Assembly: GCF_021735925.1 (NCBI RefSeq)
Contig: NZ_WMEA01000001.1
Coordinates: forward strand, 1,580,001 to 1,644,000
DNA length: 64,000 nt
Reading direction: 5' to 3'
From: Loktanella sp. M215
GTDB taxonomy: Bacteria > Pseudomonadota > Alphaproteobacteria > Rhodobacterales > Rhodobacteraceae
Shown: positions 1 to 7,527 of the stretch, piece after piece
Layout of the letters: each line of letters begins with the position of its first letter
Numbering within the stretch: position 1 is the first letter of the stretch
Translations under genes and position numbers: made by a program
The notes under the pieces: model-generated
The model's input: the letters and a program-made list of their open reading frames with translations, nothing else
Told to the model about the DNA's origin: nothing
The model's database searches: none

Positions 1-456
1 CGCCAATGCCGAAATGGCGATCCCGGCAAGGATCAGGCTCAGCGACGATCCCCGCGGCCCCGCCAGCAGCAGCACCGCACAGACCCCCACCACCGCGCCC
101 GCCAGCGCCGCCAGCGGCAACCCCAGCGCCCATGTCGCGGCAAACCCCGTCTGGATCGCCAGCACGGCCCCCAAGGCCGCCGACCCCGACACGCCGATCA
201 GGCCGGGGTCCGCCAGCGGATTGCGTAGATAGCCTTGCATCGCCGCCCCCGCCAGGCCCAGCGCGCCGCCGATCATCAGGCCCAGCAGGGCGCGTGGCAG
301 GCGGATTTCGCGCATCACGAGGGTCATCGGGCCGTCGCCGCCAAGGATCAGCGCCCGCAGGCTGGGGACAGGTCCGATGTGGGCGGGACCGATCAGCAGG
401 GCCGCGACGAAAAGCACGGCGACCAGCGTGGACAGGATCAGCGTCAGCCGCGTCAT
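1..456 (-). CDS. btuC: BtuC/FecCD-type ABC transporter permease (C-terminus cut by window edge)
   Basis: Inner-membrane permease subunit of a metal-chelate or cobalamin ABC importer. The visible N-terminal 152 residues start with a hydrophobic segment (MTRLTLILSTLVAVLF), then show the family stretch REIRLPRALLGLMIGGALG, followed by GAAMQGYLRNPLADPGLIGV, which is the characteristic start of FecCD permeases. The gene begins inside the stop of the upstream binding-protein gene (ATGA overlap at 453-456) and lies third in an operon after btuB and btuF. Cobalamin is the likely substrate because of this context and the B12 riboswitch upstream. Siderophore permeases share the same fold, so specificity is inferred. 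The rest of the gene lies beyond the window. Confidence 0.88.
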   Translation of the reverse strand, partial: MTRLTLILSTLVAVLFVAALLIGPAHIGPVPSLRALILGGDGPMTLVMREIRLPRALLGLMIGGALGLAGAAMQGYLRNPLADPGLIGVSGSAALGAVLAIQTGFAATWALGLPLAALAGAVVGVCAVLLLAGPRGSSLSLILAGIAISALA

Positions 457-1289
457 CGCCCGGTGTCCTGCAGGTCACGCCGCAGACCCGCCATCGTGTC
501 GATGGCCCGCAGCACGAAGGGCGTGCCGCAGACCCAGTCGCGGTCCATCATCAGCGCACCGGGCTGCCCGGCCCGCAGGGCGGCGATCACCGGGTGATCC
601 ATGATCTCCTCTGACCGCGAAAAGCCCGCGTAGGGGACGCTGGTGATGACCGTGTCGGGGGCGGACATCGCCAGCACCTCCAGCGGCAGAAAGCCACCGT
701 CGGCAAAGGCCGCCTCTGCCGCGACATTGTCCAGACCCGCGGTCGAGAGGATCTGCCCGGCAAGCGTCTGATCGCCCGAGGTGTAGCCATTGGCGGAGTA
801 GAGCGCGGCTCGCGGGTTTGCGGTGGTGTCGGTCACGTAAGCCGCAAGCCGCGCCCGGTAATCCGCGACCAGCGTTGCCGCCTTGCCCTGCTGACCCAAA
901 GCATCGCCCATCTGCGTCAGAAGCACGGCAATATCGTCCAGCGTATAGGCCGGTTCGAACATGACGACCGGAATGCCAAGACGGTCCAGCATCTGCACCG
1001 TGGCGCGCCGGGTAAAGGTCCCTGCGATCACGAGGTCGGGCTGCATCAGGTAGATTTCCTCTGCCAGACCGTAGTTCAGGGTGTAGCCCGCCGCGACCTC
1101 GGCCATGGCGGACCCGCGCGGATCGGCAGAGAGGGTCGAGACCGACAGAAGCTGACCCTCGCCCGCCACAAGCATCGCAAGCTGATCCGTGCACAGGTTC
1201 ATCGACACGACACGCCGGGGCGCGTCGGCGTGGGCCGGGGCGGCGGCCAGCGCCGCCAGCCACAGGACAAGGGCCCTAGAACCGCGCAT
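453..1289 (-). CDS. btuF: Periplasmic cobalamin (or metal-chelate) binding protein, BtuF-like
   Basis: Class III periplasmic solute-binding protein that passes substrate to the neighbouring permease. I chose the start MRGSRALVLWLAALAAAPAHA because it gives a clean Sec signal peptide; upstream codons in frame only extend into btuB. The mature protein begins RRVVSMNLCTDQLAMLV, typical of the BtuF/FepB family, and later has the helix-backbone region AGFSRSEEIMDHPVIAALRAG. About 278 residues, normal for BtuF. It overlaps the end of btuB by 14 bp and the permease gene by 4 bp, so the three are translationally coupled. Control is by the riboswitch upstream of btuB. A siderophore-binding role cannot be fully excluded. 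Confidence 0.88.
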   Translation of the reverse strand: MRGSRALVLWLAALAAAPAHADAPRRVVSMNLCTDQLAMLVAGEGQLLSVSTLSADPRGSAMAEVAAGYTLNYGLAEEIYLMQPDLVIAGTFTRRATVQMLDRLGIPVVMFEPAYTLDDIAVLLTQMGDALGQQGKAATLVADYRARLAAYVTDTTANPRAALYSANGYTSGDQTLAGQILSTAGLDNVAAEAAFADGGFLPLEVLAMSAPDTVITSVPYAGFSRSEEIMDHPVIAALRAGQPGALMMDRDWVCGTPFVLRAIDTMAGLRRDLQDTGR

Positions 1290-3141
1290 TGACGCCGACA
1301 TAACCCGCGCGGCCGCGCGTCGCGTAACCCCAGACATCGACGGCCGGATCGTCGAACAGGTTGGTGACCCGCCCTGTCAGCGTGACACGCGCGGTCAGGT
1401 CATACTGCGCGGCCACGTCGACGGTGGTATAGGCCGGCAGCTTTGCCGTCTCATAGGCGCCAAAGAACTGCGCGTCATAGTTGCCAGAGACGTGCCTGAC
1501 ATCCGCCGACACCAGCCCGCGCCCGCCGAAGGTGTCCAGCGTCCCGCCCACCGTCAGCGTGTTGCGGGGGCGGCGCTGTTCCACGCTGCCGTCCGGGTTC
1601 GTGGCATCAAGGTAGGTATAGGCCATCCGCAGCGCGAGTGTATCCGTCGCCTGCAGGGTCCCCGTCAACTCGATCCCCTGCCGGTTGCTGTCGCCGGACT
1701 GGTTGACGAAGCTGAAGGTGCCCGCACCGGTGGCGACATCGGTGATCTCGTCGGTCAGCACTTCGTTGAAATAGGTCACGTCAAGCGTGCCGCGCCCGTC
1801 CAGCACCGGCAGCGTCACACCCACGTCGAAACTGGTGTTCCGCTCGGGCGTCAGGGCGGGGTTGCCGACATAGCCGAAGTCGGTGGCGTAAAGTTCGAAA
1901 TAGGACGGGTTCACGATACCGACCCCGGCAGAGGCATGCAGCCGCGCGCCGCTTTGCCCGACGGGATAGGACAGGCCGACGTTCCAGGTCGCCGCATCCT
2001 CGAAGGTATCGTTGGCGTCAAAGCGTGCACCGGCCTGCACATCCAGCCCATTGTCGAAACTGCCACGGTATTCCAACGCCAGGGATGTCGCGGCGCGCGC
2101 ATACAAAGGGTTCGACCGGCTGCTGTCGTTCTTGTGCTCTACCAGCACGTTCAGCAGGTGCCGCGTCTCGGCCACCGCAAGCCCGTCGAGGCCATAGCTC
2201 AGGCGGTATTTCAGCGCATCACGCTCTGTCCGGATCGGCGTGCCGCTTTCGTAAGCGGCCGTGTTGTCCGTGCGTTCATAGGACAGCCGGTGCGTCAGCC
2301 GCCGACCGAGGGTGTCGAGTTCCGCAAAGATCCCGCCGGTGGTTTCATCGCGGGTACTGAACAGCGTGGGATCGTCGACGATGGACCCGGCGGCGTCCAG
2401 GGCCGTGTAGTCCGCCGCATCGGTGTCATAATCCTGCTCTGACCGGCGCAGGGTGAACCCCAGCTTCAGCGCGTCCGTGGCCAGATAGTCGCCGGATAGA
2501 ATGGCGGTGGTGCGGTCCATGCCGTCACGCTCTCCGCCGTCGCCGGACTGGTCGAAACCGTCGTCCTGCACGTGAGACAGCGCCAGCGACAGACCGCCGC
2601 GGTCCGTCCGGTGTGACAGAAAGGCGGTCGCTGTGTTGGCCGCACCCACCTCCAGCGATCCGCTGAGCGTGGTGCCGACCTGCCCCTTACGGGTGATGAT
2701 GTTGATCACCCCGGCCGAGGCATCGGACCCGTAATAGACCGACTGCGGGCCGCGCAGCACCTCGATCTTCTCGATGTTCGCGGTCTCCAGCCCGCTGAGG
2801 ATGTATTCCCCGTCGCCGCCCGCCGCGGCGATCCCGTCGATCAGGATCAGGGTATGGCTCGCCTCGCCACCACGGATGCGGACCTGCGTGTAGGTCGGGC
2901 CGGACCCGGTGACCGAAACGCCGGGCAAGGCGCGCAGCGCGTCCTGCACCGTGGCGATGCCCCGCGCCGCGATGTCGTCGGCCGTCACGACGCTGGCGGC
3001 ACGCCCCAGCGCGCCCGCCGCGATGGGGGACAGACCGCCGGTGACGATGATCTCGTCAAGTGCAAAGGCATCCTGTGCCGTCGCGGATGTAAAAGGTGTC
3101 AGGGCCACGGAAGCCAGAAGTACGGAACGGAGCATGGGCAT
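1276..3141 (-). CDS. btuB: TonB-dependent outer-membrane receptor, BtuB-like
   Basis: Outer-membrane gated beta-barrel that imports vitamin B12 using TonB energy. Signal peptide MPMLRSVLLASVALTPFTSA, then the TonB box region FALDEIIVTGG. The plug domain follows with RIRGGEASHTLILIDGI and VLRGPQSVYYGSDASAGVIN. The barrel ends in the aromatic residue VGVNARF. Length is about 621 residues, matching BtuB. The start at 3141 has a GAGGG ribosome-binding sequence just upstream; a second ATG at 3135 is possible. Upstream in-frame codons run into the riboswitch and are not coding. First gene of the btuB-btuF-permease operon. Confidence 0.92.
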   Translation of the reverse strand: MPMLRSVLLASVALTPFTSATAQDAFALDEIIVTGGLSPIAAGALGRAASVVTADDIAARGIATVQDALRALPGVSVTGSGPTYTQVRIRGGEASHTLILIDGIAAAGGDGEYILSGLETANIEKIEVLRGPQSVYYGSDASAGVINIITRKGQVGTTLSGSLEVGAANTATAFLSHRTDRGGLSLALSHVQDDGFDQSGDGGERDGMDRTTAILSGDYLATDALKLGFTLRRSEQDYDTDAADYTALDAAGSIVDDPTLFSTRDETTGGIFAELDTLGRRLTHRLSYERTDNTAAYESGTPIRTERDALKYRLSYGLDGLAVAETRHLLNVLVEHKNDSSRSNPLYARAATSLALEYRGSFDNGLDVQAGARFDANDTFEDAATWNVGLSYPVGQSGARLHASAGVGIVNPSYFELYATDFGYVGNPALTPERNTSFDVGVTLPVLDGRGTLDVTYFNEVLTDEITDVATGAGTFSFVNQSGDSNRQGIELTGTLQATDTLALRMAYTYLDATNPDGSVEQRRPRNTLTVGGTLDTFGGRGLVSADVRHVSGNYDAQFFGAYETAKLPAYTTVDVAAQYDLTARVTLTGRVTNLFDDPAVDVWGYATRGRAGYVGVNARF

Positions 3142-3269
3142 ATCCCTCGGGTCGTCCCCGGTGGGGACGCATTTTCGATATGTCAGAGAGGGGGTATCCC
3201 CCGCAGACGGTGAAGACACCACAAGCGGACGCTCCGCAGCCCTGACGCCCCACGCGCCCGGACAGGGTG

Positions 3270-3440
3270 AACACCTCGGCAGGTCTCCTGACTCGCGGGT
3301 CAATGCTGGGCCGGTCCTTCCCATCACGCGGCGCGTGACAGTGGCATTGTCCGGCTTCGCTCTCCGCCTACAGTTGCGGGGGCAGTCGTGGATTAGGCCA
3401 ATGGGCCGCACCACGTTCCCTTTTCACCGGACGGCAGACC
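3270..3440 (-). promoter_or_regulatory. Cobalamin (adenosylcobalamin) riboswitch upstream of btuB
   Basis: On the minus strand the leader contains the hallmarks of the B12 element in the right order: GGTGAAAAGGGAACGTGGTG, then CCCCCGCAACTGTA, then TGCCACTGTCACG, and finally the B12 box AGTCAGGAGACCTGCC at about 3276-3291. The element ends about 130 nt before btuB. Binding of B12 is expected to switch off the uptake operon. The 130-nt expression platform has several GC hairpins; whether control is at transcription or translation cannot be told by eye. Confidence 0.93.
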
Positions 3441-3734
3441 GCCCGGACCGAAGTAGCCATGGTCTAACGCGTGGCATTGTTTTTGGAAAGGGGCGGCCTG
3501 CCCGCCTTCGCATCCGGCATCGCAGGCGACCATGGTCCGTCGGTTGGGGCAAGACTGCCCGGTCCGGGATCTGGCCCGCACCGCGTGCGTGGCTGAAGCC
3601 ACGAAACGCGGTCACACGCTGGTACGGGACGGGCCATGAATGACACCGGTGCCCCACCGATCGCGCGGCATGACAACGACAGCAGGGATGCGGCGCGGCC
3701 GGACGTCCCCTTGATGATCACTCATCAGGCTCAC
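3441..3734. other. Stretch without a convincing gene
   Basis: GC-rich DNA between the riboswitch and the first repeat copy. Short open frames exist on both strands but none has a ribosome-binding site, domain signature or neighbour logic. The btu promoter probably lies near the riboswitch side. I see nothing else that I can support. Confidence 0.5.
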
Positions 3735-4018
3735 CCTGATCTCTTCTACTTTCGTCGTCTCTGATACTCATATCTATTGCCTGGATATCCTCCGCCCTCG
3801 CGAGATGAACGTCCCACGAGAGGGGTCGGGTAACAGGGGTGGTCTGAAAAGCCCTCAGCCCAGGCCGAGCCACGTCCTGTCGCTTCTGAAGACGCGAGCC
3901 TGACGGTGCACGGTGGGGCACCCCCGCACGGGTGCACTTCCCGGGGCATTCATGGCCCTAGGGAGGCCCTGAGATCCAATCGACTAAGGATCTGAGGTCG
4001 CTGGCCGGGAAGGTGGAA
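3735..4018. repeat. Degenerate copy of island arm B plus attachment core
   Basis: This stretch aligns along its length with the arm-B repeat at about 29820-30094, in the same orientation but with many substitutions. Shared landmarks are a diverged version of the iteron-like motif (3760-3782), the sequence CCGGGGCATTCATGGCCCTA near 3941-3960, and a degraded 37-bp core (about 3982-4018) beginning GACTAAGGATCTGAGGTCGC. It marks an old left boundary of material inserted next to tRNA-Gln. No gene is contained. Confidence 0.7.
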
Positions 4019-4285
4019 TTTCATGCTAGGTGACTGATTATTTAGATATTTATCAAGCAGAAGTAGATGGCGCCAAGCGTGCGGAGAGGGAAAGTCCCAT
4101 GTGTCTTGGTCTGCAAATCAACCGAACTGGACGCCAGAAAGTCGTCTCCTCGGCTGGACACGAGAATGTCGAAATCAAGAGATTGGGTTGTTTGACAGGG
4201 GGCTCGACTGCTGCGTGATGATTGATATTTTCGGTCGAGGCTGCCAAGGTTGCACAGAGCGCTGATACATCAGAAAGGGCTGCGT

Positions 4286-5101
4286 ATGGATTGGAACGCG
4301 ATGGCGGCACCATGGTTGCGCGTTGAGGCCGAGACCGATGCCGCTCATGCCCCGGTTCGCAAAGCCCTCATGGCGAAGGCCGCGTTGCGCGTGGGTCAAT
4401 CGGTTCTCGATATCGGACCCGGAGCCGGGGTCTCGCTTCTTGATGCCGCCGATGCAGTGGGCCCGACAGGTCATGTCACCGGTATTGAAATTGCGCCGCC
4501 GTTTGCAGCGCGCGCCAAGTCGCGCGTTCCGGCCAATGTTGAAGTTTGCATTGGCAATGCCGCGGATTACCCTTTCGATTCAAGCGGTTTCGATGCCGCA
4601 ATATCGCTTTTTGGCGTGATGTTCTTTGCCGATCCAGTTGCGGCCTTCGAGCATATCCGCAGCGTATGCAAACCCGGAGCGGCGCTCACCTTTGCCTGCT
4701 GGGGGCCACCGGAGGACAATCCATGGTTTGGCATGCCAAGTCGCGTTGCCGCTGAGGTCTTCGGCCCTGGCCCGGCCTTTGATCCTGATGCGCCCGGACC
4801 GATGGCCTTGGGCAACAAAGATAAGATCAACCGCATTCTTTCTGCCGCAGGCTGGGTTGTGGACATCGACACCAAGGCGCTGCACCTTACCCCAAATGGC
4901 AGTCCGGACGACGTGGGTGCTCTGCAAATGACGATTGGCGCTGCTGCGATGCGCATGCGGATCGCCAAAGAGGCAGGAACTCTGGATGAAAGCCATCGTG
5001 ACGCGGTGCGCACCGGACTGATCGCAGGATTTTCCGAAATGGTTGAGGGGGGTGATGTCCGGGTGCCTGCAGTGGTTCATGTCGTCCGGGCCGTGGCCTG
5101 A
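4286..5101 (+). CDS. Class I SAM-dependent methyltransferase
   Basis: Soluble methyltransferase of about 271 residues; substrate unknown. Motif I is VLDIGPGAGVSLLDAA, followed by VTGIEIAPPF (motif II acidic residue) and NAADYPFDSSGFDAAISLFG, the typical UbiE-like acidic loop. The later FACWGPPEDNPWFGM resembles small-molecule methyltransferases of the UbiE/Arsenite-MT-like superfamily. The start at 4286 is preceded by AAAGGG at good spacing; the in-frame ATG at 4250 has none. It stands just inside the left boundary of the copper region and is separated by about 480 bp from the MFS gene. The 270 bp upstream of it show no gene. Confidence 0.8.
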   Translation: MDWNAMAAPWLRVEAETDAAHAPVRKALMAKAALRVGQSVLDIGPGAGVSLLDAADAVGPTGHVTGIEIAPPFAARAKSRVPANVEVCIGNAADYPFDSSGFDAAISLFGVMFFADPVAAFEHIRSVCKPGAALTFACWGPPEDNPWFGMPSRVAAEVFGPGPAFDPDAPGPMALGNKDKINRILSAAGWVVDIDTKALHLTPNGSPDDVGALQMTIGAAAMRMRIAKEAGTLDESHRDAVRTGLIAGFSEMVEGGDVRVPAVVHVVRAVA

Positions 5102-5585
5102 AATCATCGGGCTTGGCAAAGCGGGCGCATGAGTTTTGCCGTGTGGACCTGCCGCCAAACTGCGAATTGATCCCGCGCGCCCCAGTGCGATGTCATGACC
5201 TGCGCCGCGCCAGTTCGAGCCTTGGCCGTTCAAGTGCAAGGCGACTGGTGGCCTTGAAAAAACAGCTCCACGACCTCGGCTGCATCGCAAACCGGGGCTT
5301 TGACCTGTGCGCCGCTTCTGCCCCACAGCCCGGACATCATCACAGGTGCGATCAGGGAGAGCAGCTTTTGTAGCGGCCCCCCGGACCGATGGCGCTTCAG
5401 TTCTGGTGTACGGACATGATGCGGGCCGCGCTTTGCAGGGGCGGCAAGAGCGCCGATGTCGCGTCGCGCCGTTCTGCAAACATCCCCATGTGACCAATAT
5501 CCTGCCGTGCAGCGAATCGCAGCTTTCGATAAAGCCGCCTGCGACGTATGTCTGGCGGGCCATTCTCACCGTCGAGGCAGACGTC
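5102..5585. other. Intergenic stretch with possible gene remnant
   Basis: About 480 bp between the methyltransferase and the MFS gene. No intact gene is supported. A short minus-strand reading frame at 5229-5371 resembles the end of a TetR-type regulator and is listed separately. The promoter of the MFS gene is expected in the last 150 bp. Confidence 0.4.
5229..5371 (-). pseudogene. Possible C-terminal remnant of a TetR-family regulator
   Basis: The minus-strand frame reads KLLSLIAPVMMSGLWG then DAAEVVELFFQGHQSP and stops. This resembles the last helix and hydrophobic tail of TetR/AcrR regulators. No DNA-binding domain is readable upstream in any frame, so if the resemblance is real this is a decayed gene that may once have controlled the adjacent transporter. 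The match is by impression only and is weak. Confidence 0.25.
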
Positions 5586-6917
5586 ATGCTTTCCGTCCTT
5601 GCAGACCGCACCTATCGACATCTGTTCGTGGCACAAATCGTGGCCCTGCTGGGCACAGGCATGGCAACCGTCGCGCTGGGGCTGCTGGCCTATGATCTGG
5701 CAGGTGACCGCGCGGCGCTCGTTCTGGGCACGGTGTTCACGATCAAGATGATCGCCTACGTCGGTATTGCGCCCATTGCGGGGGCCTTCGCAAACCGCTG
5801 GCCCAGACGCGCCATGCTGGTCAGCCTTGATCTGGTCCGCGCGGTGGTGGCGCTGTGCCTGCCGTTCGTGACCGAGATCTGGCAGGTCTATATCCTGATC
5901 TTCCTGCTGCAATCCGCCTCGGCCGCATTCACGCCGACGTTTCAGGCCACGATCCCCGACATCTTGCCGGAAGAGGACCGCTACACCCGGGCCTTGTCCC
6001 TGTCGCGGCTGGCCTATGATCTGGAGAACCTGATCAGCCCGACGCTGGCCGCGATCCTGCTGGCCTTCGTCAGCTATCAGGTGCTGTTCTATGGCACCGT
6101 CATCGGGTTCATCGGATCGGCACTGTTGGTCGCCTCGGTGCTGTTGCCAAGTCCGCAACCTACCGCGCCCCGCGGTATTTACGACCGGACCACGCGCGGG
6201 CTGCGCATCTATCTCGCGACGCCACGGCTGCGGGGGCTTTTGTCACTGAACCTCGCGGCCGCTGCGGCCGGGGCGATGGTTCTGGTGAATACCGTCATCC
6301 TGGTCAAATCCGATCTGGGGCTCGGCGACCGGCAGGTTGCCATGGCGCTGGGGGCCTTCGGTGGCGGCTCCATGCTGGCGGCACTGGCCCTGCCGCGACT
6401 TCTCGACACCCGGCCGGATCGCCCGGTGATGATTGCTGGCGCGTCAAGTCTGGTCGTCGTCCTGCTGGCCTTGGGCCTTTGGGTCGCCGTCGCTGGCCCT
6501 GTATGGAGCGTCCTGCTCTTGGGGTGGCTCGCCATCGGTGTCGGCTATTCGGTCGTGCTGACGCCATCGGGTCGCCTTCTGAAACGATCCGCCCACCCGG
6601 AGGATCGGCCAGCGGTTTATGCGGCACAGTTCGCATTGTCGCATGCCTGTTGGCTGCTGACTTACCCTCTGTCCGGCTGGCTGATCACCGCCTTCGGTCC
6701 CGTCGTCGCGTTCGTGGGTCTGGCACTGGTGGCCGCGGCCGGGCTTATGGCGGGCATGGTGTTCTGGCCGCAGCAACTGGACGAGGCGCAGCCTCACAGT
6801 CACGATGACCTGCCACAGGATCATCCGCATCTTGCCGGGGGGCGGACCCACAGCCATCCCGTTGTGATCGACGATTATCATCCCCACTGGCCGCGGGCAG
6901 AGAGCGCGCCCAATTGA
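5586..6917 (+). CDS. MFS transporter with histidine-rich C-terminal tail
   Basis: Integral membrane transporter of about 443 residues, probably 12 membrane helices, of the enterobactin-exporter/multidrug (MFS_3-like) type. After the start MLSVLADRTYRHLFVAQIVA come successive hydrophobic helices and the conserved loop AFANRWPRRAMLVSLDLVRA between helices 2 and 3. The last 45 residues leave the membrane and are rich in His and Asp (PHSHDD, DHPHLAGGRTHSHP, DDYHPHWP), which suggests metal binding at the cytoplasmic side. Its location beside the copper genes suggests a metal or metal-chelate exporter; this is inference. The start was set at 5586 because it directly precedes the first helix; longer in-frame starts add non-homologous sequence. 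Confidence 0.8.
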   Translation: MLSVLADRTYRHLFVAQIVALLGTGMATVALGLLAYDLAGDRAALVLGTVFTIKMIAYVGIAPIAGAFANRWPRRAMLVSLDLVRAVVALCLPFVTEIWQVYILIFLLQSASAAFTPTFQATIPDILPEEDRYTRALSLSRLAYDLENLISPTLAAILLAFVSYQVLFYGTVIGFIGSALLVASVLLPSPQPTAPRGIYDRTTRGLRIYLATPRLRGLLSLNLAAAAAGAMVLVNTVILVKSDLGLGDRQVAMALGAFGGGSMLAALALPRLLDTRPDRPVMIAGASSLVVVLLALGLWVAVAGPVWSVLLLGWLAIGVGYSVVLTPSGRLLKRSAHPEDRPAVYAAQFALSHACWLLTYPLSGWLITAFGPVVAFVGLALVAAAGLMAGMVFWPQQLDEAQPHSHDDLPQDHPHLAGGRTHSHPVVIDDYHPHWPRAESAPN

Positions 6918-7099
6918 CTTGAGGCCACATCGTGGACCTTTCTGACCCCGTTCACGGTCTGCGCGGGGTCGTGAAATCCGGGATGATGATAAGGTGTCAC
7001 GTCGCGTCGCAAGCACGATCTGCATCGGACCTGTTCTTGCGGGTCCATTTCCTTGGAGAGAGGAGTCGAGGCCCAGTGCACCGGGCCCCGACCGGTCGG

Positions 7100-7486
7100 T
7101 CACATCTCCGGCACGAGTGCTGCGACGTCATACATGCCGTCTTCGCCCTTGATCAACATCATCGTCACGGCCTGGCCATCGGCGATCTCGTCCATGCCCG
7201 CGGCGTTTTCGATCAGGGTCATGTCCATCGTCATCGCGGGCCAGCCGATTTCGGGGATCGGCTCGTGGCTGACGTTGACGGTGCCGTCGCCGAATGAATT
7301 GACGACGGCCTTCACGTGAACGGCGCCGTCCAGCATCGCCTGATCCATCGGCATGTCGCCGTGGTCCATCGTGCCGTGGTCCATCGACATCGTGCCGTGG
7401 TCCATGCCGCTCATGTCGGTGGTCTGGGCAAAGGCCGTGCCGGCGCTCAGCATCAGGCCTGTCAGCAGTGTCAGTGTCTTTTGCAT
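7100..7486 (-). CDS. cusF: Periplasmic copper chaperone, CusF family
   Basis: Small secreted Cu(I)/Ag(I)-binding protein that delivers metal to the adjacent Cus pump. Signal peptide MQKTLTLLTGLMLSAGTAFA, a Met/His-rich linker (MDHGTMSMDHGTMDHGDMPM), then a CusF domain with SHEPIPEIGWPAMTMDM. In this motif the His, Trp and two Met residues correspond to the known Cu(I) site of CusF with its Trp cation-pi contact. About 128 residues. It follows cusA by about 40 bp on the same strand and is the last gene of the cusB-cusA-cusF operon. An ATG further upstream lacks a ribosome-binding site and would hide the signal peptide. Confidence 0.9.
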   Translation of the reverse strand: MQKTLTLLTGLMLSAGTAFAQTTDMSGMDHGTMSMDHGTMDHGDMPMDQAMLDGAVHVKAVVNSFGDGTVNVSHEPIPEIGWPAMTMDMTLIENAAGMDEIADGQAVTMMLIKGEDGMYDVAALVPEM

Positions 7487-7527
7487 TGTCGTCTCCTTCT
7501 TGGGGTTTGGGTTATGGATGCGGGCGG

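Noticed and set aside
4030..4218. 62-codon frame right of the first degenerate repeat
   Set aside because: No ribosome-binding site, no similarity recognised, and it ends before the methyltransferase; probably spacer.
4580..5611. Minus-strand frame of 343 codons opposite the methyltransferase
   Set aside because: No domain signature and it runs antisense through a well supported gene; only the small TetR-like patch in another frame was kept, at low confidence.
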